Positions 1 through 7,731 of a DNA stretch of 64,000 nt are shown here, one piece after another (position 1 is the stretch's first letter; each line of letters begins with the position of its first letter). The notes beneath the pieces were generated by a model. It was not told where the DNA came from and did not search any database. It was given only the letters and a program-made list of their open reading frames with translations. This stretch comes from DASRFA01 sp035651755 (GTDB lineage: Bacteria > Desulfobacterota > Binatia > UBA12015): assembly GCA_035651755.1 (NCBI GenBank), contig DASRFA010000032.1:62001-126000 (forward strand), written 5' to 3'. Position numbers and translations under genes: made by a program.

Positions 1-2
1 CC

Positions 3-1289
3 GCCGACGATGCCGTGCGACGGCTACTCGCGACCGAACTCACGCCGGACGCCGCCGTGCAGATCGCGCTCCTCAATAACCCTTCCGTTCAGGCGACGTA
101 CGAGGACCTCGGCGTCGCGCAGTCGGACCTCGTGCAGGCGGGGCTTCTCAAGAACCCCGTGTTCGTCGGCTCGGTCACGTTCGGCAACGTGAGCCCCGGC
201 TACGACTTCGACGTCGCACAGACGTTCCTCGACCTGCTCCTGCGGCCGGCTCGTGAGCGCATCGCCGGCGCACAGCTCGAGGAGGCACGGCTCCGGGTGG
301 CCGGGGACGTGTTCGCGCTCGTGACCCAGGTGCGAGGCGCGTATTACACGCTGCAGGGCGCCGAGCAGCTCGTCGATCTGCTCGAGAGCGTCTCGGCCGC
401 GAGCGCCGCGAGCGCGGAGCTCGCCGAGCGGCTCCACGACGCCGGGAACGCGAGCGAGCTGGAGCTCGCGAGCGAGCAGGCGGGCCGCCAGCAGGCCGCC
501 GCGGACGTGCTGCGCGCGGAGGCCGACACGATCGCGCCGCGCGAAGACCTGCGTCGCCTGATGGGCCTTTCAGCGAGCAATGCCGCTATCGACGTCCCGG
601 CCGTGCTGCCGGCTCTGCCGGCGAGCGACCCCGAGCTCGCGAGCTTGCTTGCGCTCGCGAACGAGCGCCGGCTCGAGCTGGCCGCCGCCCGCCAGGAGCA
701 GACGGCGCTCGCCGAGACGCTCGCGACCGTCCGGCAGTGGCGGTACGTCGGCAGCGTCGACGTCGGCGCCATGGCCCACCGCGAGCAGGGTGATCGCAAC
801 TGGGTCGCCGGGCCGAGCGTGTCGCTCGACCTCCCGCTCTTCGACCAGCGCCAGGCCGAGATCGCGCGCCTCGAGTCGCGCGTCCGTCAGAGCGAGCTCC
901 GAGCCGAGGCGCTGGGGCTCGACGTCGCCTCCGACGTGCGACGCGCCCACGAGAAGCTGCAACGGGCCCGTCGCCTCGCCGAGCACGATCGGGACGCCTT
1001 GATCCCGGTGCGCGAGCGCGTCGTCGCCCTCTCGCTCGAGCACTACAACTTCATGCTGCTCGGCGCGTTCGATCTTCTCACTGCGAAGCAGGCGGAGATC
1101 GCCGCCTATCGCGACTACGTCGCCGCAATCCGAGACTACTGGATCGCGCGCGTGGAGCTCGATCACGCGGTCGGGGCGCGGGTGGGCGATCTCGCACCCG
1201 CGCAGAGCGATCGCACCGTGCGGCCGTCCGAAGATCGCCACTCGACGATGCCGCCGGAGCACGCCGGACATCACCATGGAGGTCACTGA
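3..1289 (+). CDS. TolC-family outer-membrane efflux protein (5' end outside window)
   Basis: The reading frame is open from the window edge, so the signal peptide and true start lie upstream. The protein has the two-repeat, Ala/Leu/Glu-rich helical pattern of outer-membrane efflux proteins, with the typical opening 'AVQIALLNNPSVQATYEDLG' and 'QAGLLKNPVF'. These proteins form the trimeric outer-membrane channel of tripartite pumps. The C-terminus ends in a His-rich tail (EHAGHHHGGH), a feature common in copper- or zinc-related exporters. It lies 2 nt upstream of a multicopper oxidase and is probably in one operon with it. The metal specificity is inferred from the tail and the neighbour. No membrane-fusion protein is visible inside the window. 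Confidence 0.88.
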   Translation, partial: ADDAVRRLLATELTPDAAVQIALLNNPSVQATYEDLGVAQSDLVQAGLLKNPVFVGSVTFGNVSPGYDFDVAQTFLDLLLRPARERIAGAQLEEARLRVAGDVFALVTQVRGAYYTLQGAEQLVDLLESVSAASAASAELAERLHDAGNASELELASEQAGRQQAAADVLRAEADTIAPREDLRRLMGLSASNAAIDVPAVLPALPASDPELASLLALANERRLELAAARQEQTALAETLATVRQWRYVGSVDVGAMAHREQGDRNWVAGPSVSLDLPLFDQRQAEIARLESRVRQSELRAEALGLDVASDVRRAHEKLQRARRLAEHDRDALIPVRERVVALSLEHYNFMLLGAFDLLTAKQAEIAAYRDYVAAIRDYWIARVELDHAVGARVGDLAPAQSDRTVRPSEDRHSTMPPEHAGHHHGGH

Positions 1290-1291
1290 TC

Positions 1292-2626
1292 ATGTGGACG
1301 AGACGTCGCGTCGTCGCTTCCGCGCTCGCCGGCGCCGGGATGGGCGCGCTGCAGGCGATGCGCGCGCGAGCGGCAGAGGATTCGTCGGCCGGCCACGAGC
1401 ACCATCATCATCACGGCGCCGGCGGGCCTGGCGCACCCGCTCCTTCCGAAGCCGAGCCCGAGGCACCGCCCCCGGGCGATGTACGGGCCGAGCTCGGCTA
1501 CCAGCCGGTCGTGACGCCGAACGGCTCGACCTTGCCGTGGGCGATGAAGGACGGCGTCAAGGAGTTCCACCTCGTCGCCGGGCCCGTCGAGCGCGAGTTC
1601 GCGCCCGGCATGAAGGTCAAGTGCTGGGGCTACAACGGCCAGACACCCGGGCCGACGATCGAGGCCGTCGAGGGCGACCGCGTCCGCATCCTGGTCACGA
1701 ACCGCCTCCCCGAGGAGACGTCAATCCACTGGCACGGCGTCCTTCTGCCGAACGGGATGGACGGCGTGAGCGGGCTCACGCAGCCCGCGATCGGACCGGG
1801 CGAGACCTACGCCTACGAGTTCACGCTCCGCCAGCACGGCACGCAGATGTACCACCCGCACGCCGACGAGATGCTGCAGATGGCGGTCGGGATGATGGGT
1901 CTCTTCGTGATCCACCCCAAGTCGCCGCCCGACCCGCCGGTCGATCGCGACTTCGCGATCATGCTGCACGAGTGGGCCGTCCACCCCGGAACGTACCGCC
2001 CCGACCCGGCGATCATGACGGACTTCAACATGTTCACCTTCAACAGCAAGGTGTACCCCGGCACCGCGCCGATCGTGGTCCGGACGGGCCAGCGCGTCCG
2101 CATCCGGTTCGGAAACCTGAGCATGGACTCGCACCCGATCCACCTGCACGGGTTCCGCTTCCAGACGACCGGTACCGACGGCGGTCCCATCCCTCCTTCG
2201 GCGTACCAGCCCGAGACCACGGTCAACGTGCCGGTCGGGGCGACGCGCGACATCGAGTTCGTCGCCGACGCGCCGGGCGACTGGATCCTGCACTGCCACA
2301 AGTCCCACCACACCATGAACGCGATGTCGCACGACGTGCCGAACACGCTCGGCGCGAACCAGCGCGACGTCGAGAAGAAGATCCGGGCGCTGCTGCCCGG
2401 CTACATGGCGATGGGCGAGGAGGGCATGTCCGAGATGCAGGACATGGCCCACCACATGCGCGGGCCCCGCAACACCTTGCCGATGATGAGCGGCGTCGGC
2501 CCGTTCGGGAACATCGAGATGGGTGGCATGTTCACGATCGTCAAGGTGCGCGACGACCTCACGAGCTACCGCGATCCGGGATGGTACCAGAACCCGCCCG
2601 GCACGGTCGCGTGGCGCGTCCGGTGA
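1292..2626 (+). CDS. multicopper oxidase, Tat-exported, His-rich N-terminus
   Basis: This 444-residue protein begins with a twin-arginine signal (WTRRRVVASALAGAG) followed by a His-rich segment (GHEHHHHHG). All four copper-binding motifs are visible: HWHG near residue 146, YHPH near 187, HPIHLHGF near 281, and HCHKSHHTMNAM near 334. The last fits HCHxxxHxxxxM, giving a type 1 site with Met as axial ligand. Family members oxidise Cu(I) or organic substrates with reduction of O2 to water in the periplasm, and many protect against copper. The gene follows the TolC-type gene by 2 nt and precedes two ABC permeases. Copper detoxification is the likely role, inferred from context. Confidence 0.93.
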   Translation: MWTRRRVVASALAGAGMGALQAMRARAAEDSSAGHEHHHHHGAGGPGAPAPSEAEPEAPPPGDVRAELGYQPVVTPNGSTLPWAMKDGVKEFHLVAGPVEREFAPGMKVKCWGYNGQTPGPTIEAVEGDRVRILVTNRLPEETSIHWHGVLLPNGMDGVSGLTQPAIGPGETYAYEFTLRQHGTQMYHPHADEMLQMAVGMMGLFVIHPKSPPDPPVDRDFAIMLHEWAVHPGTYRPDPAIMTDFNMFTFNSKVYPGTAPIVVRTGQRVRIRFGNLSMDSHPIHLHGFRFQTTGTDGGPIPPSAYQPETTVNVPVGATRDIEFVADAPGDWILHCHKSHHTMNAMSHDVPNTLGANQRDVEKKIRALLPGYMAMGEEGMSEMQDMAHHMRGPRNTLPMMSGVGPFGNIEMGGMFTIVKVRDDLTSYRDPGWYQNPPGTVAWRVR

Positions 2627-2635
2627 TCGAGGCGC

Positions 2636-2710
2636 GGCCTGTTCTTCTCCCCCGAGGGCGGCGGTCTCTTCGCGCGCGATCCCGAGAAGTACGCGGAGGG
2701 GTGGGACGCC
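2636..2710 (+). pseudogene. possible remnant of a YHS/TRASH metal-binding domain
   Basis: Directly after the oxidase stop, in the same frame, the DNA encodes a stretch that resembles the second half of a YHS domain (core LFFSPEGGGLFARDPEKYAE). The usual Cys positions (FC, GC) read FF and GG, and no start codon or first half is present. A complete YHS domain occurs 3 kb further on, fused to the ABC ATPase, which makes a decayed copy plausible. The similarity is short, so this is tentative. Confidence 0.3.
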
Positions 2711-2823
2711 ACGGCCGCGGGCGGAACGCGACGCGACCGCTCGCGCGTGCCGCGCGGTACGAGCGCGAAGAAATCGTTACGCGCTCTCGCTGTCGCGCTC
2801 GACCGTGCTAGCGTGCCACCGTC

Positions 2824-3951
2824 GTGCTTCGGCTGCTCCCGGTCGTCCTCGTACGTGACGGCGGGCGGACGCTGCTGAGCGTTCTCTGCGTCGCGGGGGC
2901 GATCGCCCTCGTCTTGACCTTCGAAGGCGTCCGGGCCGGGCTGCACCGCCAGACGCGCACGTTCGCCGAGAGCCTCCCGGCGGCGCTGGTCGCCATGCAG
3001 CCGGGCGTCGCGAACCTGCTCGGCGCCCGATCGGTCCTGCCGCAGGGAGCGCGCCGCGCCGTGGAGCGCGTCCCGGGCGTGGCCGCCGCTCATCCCCTGG
3101 CCGGCCTGCCGGTCATCTACTCCGACCACGATCGGATCTCGCCCGTCTACGTGCTCGCCTACGACACCGCGGGCGGGCCGCGCTGGATCGTGGAGGGTCG
3201 CGGCATCGAGAACGACGACGAGATCGTCGTCGACGTCGACCTCGCGCATCGCTACGCGATCCGGAGCGGCGACGCGGTCGAGTTCCTCGGCCACCGCTTC
3301 GTCGTCGCCGGACTCTCAGGTGGGACGACGAACCCCTTCAACCCCTACGTCTACGCACGCCTCGACAACCTGATCGACCTCTACCTCGCGGGCGACCTCC
3401 CCGAGGAGCTGGCGAAGTCGGCGCTGAGCTTCCTCCTGATCGACGTCGCGGAAGGCGCGGACGTCGCGTCGGTCCGGAGCCGCATCGAGAGCGACGTCCC
3501 CGACGTCGACGTCTACACGCCAGCCGAGATCGGCGAGAACGACGTCCGCCGCGTCGAGGGATTCCTCGGAGCGCCGCTCTCTCTCCTGATCGCGATCGCG
3601 TGGGTGGTGGCCGCGCTGGTCGTGGCGTTGACGCTCTACGCGTCGGTGCTGCACCGGCTCGGCGAGCTCGCGATCGTGCGCGCGATCGGGGCCCGGCGTA
3701 CCGACCTGGCGCGGCTCGTCGTCGGCGAGGCGATCCTGGTCTCTCTTGCGGCGTTCGCGATCGCGCTCGCGCTCGCCATCGCGCTCTCGGCGCTCCTGGG
3801 ATGGGCGGCGCCGCAGTACCCCGTCGAGCCATTCGATCCGCGGCTTCTCGCGCGCGCTCTCGGCCTACAGGTCGCGGTCGCCTGCCTCGCTCCGGCATTC
3901 GCGATCCGCCGGGCGGTATCGGTCGATCCCGCGCTGGTGTTCACGCAATGA
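2824..3951 (+). CDS. ABC transporter permease, MacB/FtsX-like (first of pair)
   Basis: A 375-residue membrane protein with the MacB/FtsX layout: one N-terminal membrane helix (about residues 13-32), a roughly 200-residue extracytoplasmic domain, then three C-terminal helices beginning near residue 250 with the conserved stretch 'LGELAIVRAIGARRTDLARL'. Such half-permeases work with a cytoplasmic ATPase to drive mechanotransmission or efflux. The start is GTG, about 10 nt after a TAGCGT hexamer, and no Shine-Dalgarno sequence is visible. The stop overlaps the next permease start (ATGA). It shares the phrase 'MQPGVAN' with that permease, so the two are paralogs and probably form a heterodimer. 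Confidence 0.85.
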   Translation: MLRLLPVVLVRDGGRTLLSVLCVAGAIALVLTFEGVRAGLHRQTRTFAESLPAALVAMQPGVANLLGARSVLPQGARRAVERVPGVAAAHPLAGLPVIYSDHDRISPVYVLAYDTAGGPRWIVEGRGIENDDEIVVDVDLAHRYAIRSGDAVEFLGHRFVVAGLSGGTTNPFNPYVYARLDNLIDLYLAGDLPEELAKSALSFLLIDVAEGADVASVRSRIESDVPDVDVYTPAEIGENDVRRVEGFLGAPLSLLIAIAWVVAALVVALTLYASVLHRLGELAIVRAIGARRTDLARLVVGEAILVSLAAFAIALALAIALSALLGWAAPQYPVEPFDPRLLARALGLQVAVACLAPAFAIRRAVSVDPALVFTQ

Positions 3952-5060
3952 TCCTGCGCTGGACGCTCCGGAACGTCTTCGCCGATCGCGGGAGCCTCCT
4001 CGCGGCCACGGGCGGAATCGCCGTCTCGCTGCTCCTCGTGCTGGTCCTCGACGGCATGTTCGCTGGCGAGGCGGAGCGCATCGTGAGCTTCCTGCGCGAC
4101 TCGGGGGCGGACGTCTGGGTGATGCAGCCGGGCGTCGCCAACGTGCACATGGCGTCGTCGCTCGTGCGCGCCGAGCTCGCGAAGGAAGTGGCGACGGTCC
4201 CGGGCGTCGCGTCCGTCACGCCGATCCTCTACGTGAGCGCGTTCGTGAAGGCGGGCGGGCGCGAGTGGTTCTCCTACGTCGTCGGCCGGCGCCGCGACGA
4301 CGAGCTCGCCGCGCCGCGCCGGCTCGTCGCAGGAGTGGCGTCCGCCCTGCCCGGCGAGGCGATCCTGCCCGATGTCGTCGCGGCCGAGAGCGGTGTCGGG
4401 ATCGGAGACCGGATCTCGTTCCTCGGTCGCGACTTCCGGGTGAGCGGGATCACCGCCGGCACGTATTCGATGGCGAACTCGGTCACCTTCGCCTCTTACG
4501 AGGATCTCGCCGACCTCCTCGCGAGCCCGGACGGGGCGAGCTATCTGCTCGTGCGCGCCGCGGCCGGGGTGTCTCCCGAGCGCCTCGCCGAGCGCATCGA
4601 CGGCGCCGTCAAGGACGTGGACGCGCTGCCGATCGCGGAGCTCGTCGACCGCGATCGGCGGCTCGCGCTCCAGATGGGCGTCGACGTGATCCGGGTGATG
4701 ACCTGGATCGGCGCTCTCGTCGCGGCGGTCGTCGTGGCGTTCACGGTGTACTCCGCGGTCGCGAGCCGGGCACGCGAGCTCGCCGTCGCGAAGTCGCTCG
4801 GCGCCCCGGGGCGCTCGCTCCTGGGTGCGGTGGTCGTCCACGCCCTGCTGCTTCTCGCGCTCGGCTACGCCGCCGCGTGCGCGATCGCGATCGCGCTGCG
4901 CGCGGTCGTGGAGCGGGCGTTGCCGCAGATCGCGATCCGCTACACGACCTCGACGCTCGCGATCGTGGCGGTCGCGGCGACGGCGCTCGCGCTCTGCGCG
5001 GCGCTCGTCCCCGCGCGGCGGGTCGCGCGCGTCGATCCGGCGCTCGTGTTTCGCGGCTAG
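3948..5060 (+). CDS. ABC transporter permease, MacB/FtsX-like (second of pair)
   Basis: 370 residues. The start was chosen as the ATG that overlaps the upstream stop (ATGA), implying translational coupling. It has an N-terminal helix, a large periplasmic domain and three C-terminal helices, with 'RARELAVAKSLGAPGRSLL' as the FtsX-family signature before the penultimate helix. It is paralogous to the preceding permease. Together with the ATPase 13 nt downstream it would make a complete ABC unit. Substrate is unknown; the flanking oxidase and the His-tailed TolC-type protein suggest metal or metal-ligand export. Confidence 0.85.
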   Translation: MILRWTLRNVFADRGSLLAATGGIAVSLLLVLVLDGMFAGEAERIVSFLRDSGADVWVMQPGVANVHMASSLVRAELAKEVATVPGVASVTPILYVSAFVKAGGREWFSYVVGRRRDDELAAPRRLVAGVASALPGEAILPDVVAAESGVGIGDRISFLGRDFRVSGITAGTYSMANSVTFASYEDLADLLASPDGASYLLVRAAAGVSPERLAERIDGAVKDVDALPIAELVDRDRRLALQMGVDVIRVMTWIGALVAAVVVAFTVYSAVASRARELAVAKSLGAPGRSLLGAVVVHALLLLALGYAAACAIAIALRAVVERALPQIAIRYTTSTLAIVAVAATALALCAALVPARRVARVDPALVFRG

Positions 5061-5073
5061 GAGCGCTGCCGTC

Positions 5074-5967
5074 ATGACGGAACCGATCGCGCCGGCGCCC
5101 GTACGGACGGTGAACCTCACGAAGACGTTCGTCGCGGGGCCGTCGGTCGTGCGGGCCGTCGACGACGTGTCGCTCGAGATCGCCGGTGGCGAGCTGGTCC
5201 TCGTCATGGGCCCGTCGGGCTCGGGGAAGACGACGCTGCTCTCGATGATCGGGGGCCTCCTCCGGCCGTCGTCGGGACGGGTGGAGATCGAAGGCGCCGA
5301 CCTGACCGCGCTCGCCGAGCGCGAGGTGGCGGACCTCCGCGCGCGCCGGATCGGGTTCGTGTTCCAGGCCTTCAACCTGCTCGCGAACTTGACGGCGGAG
5401 GAGAACGTCCTCTTCCCGGCGCTCCTCGTCGGCACGCCGATGCGGTCGGCGCGCGCCCGTGCCGGCGCGCTCCTCGACCGTCTCGGCCTCGGAGCGCGGC
5501 GGCGGTTCCTGCCGCGCGACCTGTCGGGAGGCGAGAAGCAGCGCGTCGCGGTCGCGCGCGCTCTCGTCAACTAGCCCTCGATCATCCTGGCGGACGAGCC
5601 GACGGGAAACCTCGACTCGCACCACGGCCAGGAGGTGATGATGATCCTGTACGACATCGTGCGGGACGAGGGCCGCGCCGTCCTCGTGGTCACGCACGAC
5701 CCGCGCGCCGAAGACGTCGCCGACAGGATCCTGTGGCTCGAGGACGGGGCGCTCCGCGATCGCAAGCGCGAGCAGCATGAGTGGGTGCGCGATCCGGTCT
5801 GCAACATGCGGGTCGACGAATGGACCGCGACGATCACTGCCGAACAGGCCGGCCGGCGGTGGGTCTTCTGCTCGACCCGCTGCCTTGACCGCTTCCGCGC
5901 CGAGCCGGAGCGCTACGCCCGAGAGGATCCGACCGGCGCGCCGACGAACGATCGAAGGGAAGTCTGA
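5074..5967 (+). pseudogene. ABC transporter ATPase fused to YHS domain, interrupted by in-frame TAG
   Basis: The frame encodes a MacB/LolD-type ATPase with Walker A GPSGSGKT (residues 46-53) and signature LSGGEKQR (about 150-157). Codon 167 (5572-5574) is TAG. After it the same frame continues without a break into Walker B (ILADEPTGNLDS), the H-loop (VVTHD), and then a YHS metal-binding domain (DPVCNMRVD and FCSTRCLDRFRAEPERYA). One C-to-T change in a CAG codon would create this stop, since homologs have a residue there before 'PSIILADEP'. As it stands the first product lacks Walker B and cannot hydrolyse ATP. Either this is a recent pseudogene or a sequencing error. Other genes in the window end in TAG, so amber reassignment is not supported. 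Confidence 0.85.
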
Positions 5968-6037
5968 CGAGCCGGATCGGCGCGGTCGCGGCGAGCGCCA
6001 CGACCGCGCGCCTCCGTCGCGAACATCGGCCGCCGAA

Positions 6038-6355
6038 TCAGTGAGCGGCGTGCGCCGCCGCAGCGTGGTCCTTCGCCAGCGTGCCCACCTCCGCCGAAGC
6101 CTCCTTGTACGCGTTCACGAGCTTCTGGCAGTGCTGCACCATCTGCTCCCTGGTGACTCCGCTGCCCTTCGGTGCCATCGGCATGCTCTTATAGCGCTTG
6201 AGCATGCTTTCGTGCTCGGTCGCCTTTTCTGGGCTGCTTTCGCCTCCGCCTGCTGGCGAAAGGGGCAGATCTCCGAGCTCCGATGAGAGCACGTCGATCG
6301 AACGAATTGTCTCTTGGCAGTCCCCGGAACTCTCACAAAGAACCGGAAGCCGCAC
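6038..6355 (-). pseudogene. truncated small helical protein, C-terminal remnant
   Basis: The last 60 or so residues (from about 6220 leftward) read as a plausible real protein: a helical segment containing MLKRYKSMPMAPKGSG, then EQMVQHCQKLVNAYKEASAE and an Ala/His-rich end. This pattern resembles small exported helical proteins of proteobacteria. The preceding residues in the same frame overlap the integrase remnant on the other strand and look unrelated, and no signal peptide is present. The N-terminal half therefore seems to have been lost at the junction with the integrase sequence near 6220-6320. Function unknown. Confidence 0.4.
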
Positions 6356-6738
6356 ACGATCGCGATCGAGGGGCGTTGTTCGACCTCGTCGAGCGCCGGT
6401 GGGGGCGCCGCGAGGTACGCCGGAAGAAACGACCCGTCTTCCTGTCGCCCTACGTCTTCCACCGCGGTGATGGGAAACGCCTGGGGGACTTCCGGAAGTC
6501 GTGGGAGAAAGCGTGCGCAGCGGCCGCGGTTCCCGATCTGCTCTTCCATGACTTCCGGCGCTCCGCGGCCCGGAATCTCGTCCGTGCTGGGGTGGACCGC
6601 GACGTCGCGCGGAAGATCACCGGCCACAAGACGGAGTCGATGTTCTCGCGCTACAACATCACCGACGAACGAGACCAGCGCGAGGCGCTTCGACGTGTCG
6701 ATCAGTACGTCGCAGCACGCCGAGAGAAGCAGGCGTGA
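6314..6738 (+). pseudogene. tyrosine recombinase/phage integrase, 5'-truncated and frameshifted
   Basis: The C-terminal catalytic domain of a phage-type integrase is recognisable: the phrase TLTKNRKPHTIAIEG near 6329-6373, then in another frame LFDLVERRWGRR, LSPYVFHR, HDFRRSAARNLVRAG (H-x-x-R) and ITGHKTESMFSRYNI (H/K and nucleophile Tyr). The frame switch fits loss of one G in a G-run near 6370 (GGGG where GGGGG would keep frame). The N-terminal arm-binding and core-binding domains are absent. It reads toward the adjacent tRNA-Asn 3' end, the usual layout of an integrase beside its attachment site. It is therefore probably a dead island integrase. Confidence 0.75.
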
Positions 6739-6767
6739 ACACCAACCCGCCTCGCGTTCTCGGAATC

Positions 6768-6807
6768 GTGAGGGTTCTCTTGAGCGGAACCCTCACAGAA
6801 CCCTCAC
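6768..6807. repeat. 10-bp repeats near integrase end (possible arm sites or terminator)
   Basis: GTGAGGGTTC (6768-6777) is followed by its exact inverse GAACCCTCAC at 6787-6796 and again at 6798-6807. The two direct copies are spaced by 11 bp, one helical turn. Helically phased short repeats beside an integrase and a tRNA gene resemble integrase arm-type sites. The inverted pair could alternatively act as a hairpin terminator for the integrase, although no U-tract follows. Confidence 0.45.
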
Positions 6808-6859
6808 ACTCGGGAGGGTCCGGGGTGCTTGACGCCCTCGTAACCCCGCGATTTTCAGG

Positions 6860-6932
6860 CTCCCCGGGCCGGACTCGAACCAGCGACCAATCGGTTAACA
6901 GCCGATCGCTCTACCAACTGAGCTACCGGGGA
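6860..6932 (-). tRNA. tRNA-Asn (anticodon GTT)
   Basis: On the minus strand the 73-nt sequence has a 7-bp acceptor stem TCCCCGG/CCGGGGA, a D-arm (GCTCAGTTGGTAGAGC), the anticodon loop CTGTTAA giving anticodon GTT, and a T-arm with GGTTCGAGTCC. Position 37 is followed by the matching stem. The discriminator is G and no CCA is encoded (CCT follows). Its 3' end faces the integrase remnant, so it is a likely insertion site for the element to its left. The rest of 6739-7079 holds only this gene, the repeats at 6768-6807 and the promoters listed. Confidence 0.97.
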
Positions 6933-6942
6933 ACAGCCCGCG

Positions 6943-6971
6943 TCGGTACCATCCCGCTCCCAGGGGCGCAA
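6943..6971 (-). promoter_or_regulatory. predicted promoter of tRNA-Asn
   Basis: Reading the minus strand: TTGCGC (6971-6966), 17 bp, then TACCGA (6948-6943) preceded by TGG, an extended -10. The hexamer ends 10 nt before the mature tRNA 5' end. The same TTGnnn-17-TAnnnn layout recurs before other transcription units in this window. Confidence 0.5.
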
Positions 6972-7026
6972 TTCTGAAACCCTCGCGGCGCGCCGGGCGA
7001 GCGCGCCGGCGGGCCTGCGGCGACGT

Positions 7027-7055
7027 TTGGGGCCCTCGCGGCATTGTTGTAAGGG
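7027..7055 (+). promoter_or_regulatory. predicted promoter of the SOD-like gene
   Basis: TTGGGG (7027-7032), 17-bp spacer, TAAGGG (7050-7055). It is followed by a short leader with a strong purine-rich ribosome-binding site (GGGGGGAG) before the ATG at 7080. Confidence 0.4.
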
Positions 7056-7079
7056 ACCGCTCCACGAAGGGGGGAGCCC

Positions 7080-7619
7080 ATGCGAGGGATTGCGCGTCTC
7101 CGATCGTTCTCGTCGTTCGTCGCGGTCGCCGTCGGCTTCTGGCTCGTCTGCGTCGCGGGCGCAGCTCGCGCGCAGGACGCGAAGGCGACCGGCCCGCTGC
7201 GGGCGGTCCTTCAGGCCGTCAACCCGACGACCGGCGCGATCAACAAAGACCAGAGCCGTGGCAATGCGACGTTCACGTCCAGCGGCGATCACGTCCAGGT
7301 CGTCGTCTCCGTGAACGGGCTCTCCGTCGCCGGATCCGAGGAGGGCGCCGACGCCGACGGCACCGGCAACTCGTACCCGCGCGTCGTCGAGATCTTCTCC
7401 GGCACGTGCGAGGCCGCGGTGAAGAGCGGGACGTCCGGCGCCGAGCGCCTTCCCGACATCGAGCTCCGCTCCGACGGCTCGGGAAATCTCGAAGCCACGA
7501 CGAAGACGCCGATGGCGAAGCTCGTCGGCCAGACCGTCGTGATCATCCACCCGCGGAAGCCGGGCGGCGAAGCGGGAACCGGCAAGATCAACGCCTGCGG
7601 CGTGATTCGCGGGAAGTGA
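7080..7619 (+). CDS. secreted Cu/Zn-SOD-fold protein lacking the metal ligands
   Basis: 179 residues with a signal peptide (hydrophobic about 10-28, cleavage after ARA). It matches the next gene's SodC along most of its length (LRAVLQAVNPTTGAINKD, then VSVNGLSVAGSEEGAD, LPDIELRSDGSGNL, KLVGQTVVIIHP and ACGVIRGK). The copper-ligand segment that reads HGIHIHDGDACG in SodC is here PRVVEIFSGTCE. The histidine-bearing zinc loop is deleted, and the last copper His is replaced within VVIIHPRKPGG. It keeps the two cysteines that would form the family disulfide. It is thus predicted to be non-enzymatic, perhaps structural or a partner of SodC. It was probably created by tandem duplication. Confidence 0.75.
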   Translation: MRGIARLRSFSSFVAVAVGFWLVCVAGAARAQDAKATGPLRAVLQAVNPTTGAINKDQSRGNATFTSSGDHVQVVVSVNGLSVAGSEEGADADGTGNSYPRVVEIFSGTCEAAVKSGTSGAERLPDIELRSDGSGNLEATTKTPMAKLVGQTVVIIHPRKPGGEAGTGKINACGVIRGK

Positions 7620-7638
7620 TCGAGCGCGGCGACGTCGG

Positions 7639-7667
7639 GTGCCACCGGCGGCGCGCTCGCGTATCAT
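7639..7667 (+). promoter_or_regulatory. predicted promoter of sodC
   Basis: GTGCCA (7639-7644), 17-bp spacer, TATCAT (7662-7667). The -10 matches the consensus at five of six positions, which is rare in such GC-rich sequence. It would give a leader of roughly 55-60 nt containing the hairpin at 7685-7705. Confidence 0.45.
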
Positions 7668-7684
7668 GACGGGGATCGGCGGTG

Positions 7685-7705
7685 CGCCGCGCGCGACGCG
7701 CGGCG
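7685..7705 (+). promoter_or_regulatory. hairpin in sodC leader
   Basis: CGCCGCGCG-CGA-CGCGCGGCG is a perfect 9-bp stem with a 3-nt loop, 26 nt before the sodC ATG. It has no U-tract and so is not a standard terminator. It could affect stability or translation of the mRNA, or simply reflect GC-rich sequence. Confidence 0.3.
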
Positions 7706-7731
7706 GTCGTCGCGCCGACGGAGAGGACGCC

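Noticed and set aside
5572..5574. TAG recoded as a sense codon
   Set aside because: Many intact genes here end in TAG (e.g. sodC, acpP, pnp), so reassignment is unlikely.
6723..6735. CCA-containing sequence near the tRNA as part of the mature 3' end
   Set aside because: The base after the discriminator is followed by CCT, so the CCA tail must be added enzymatically.
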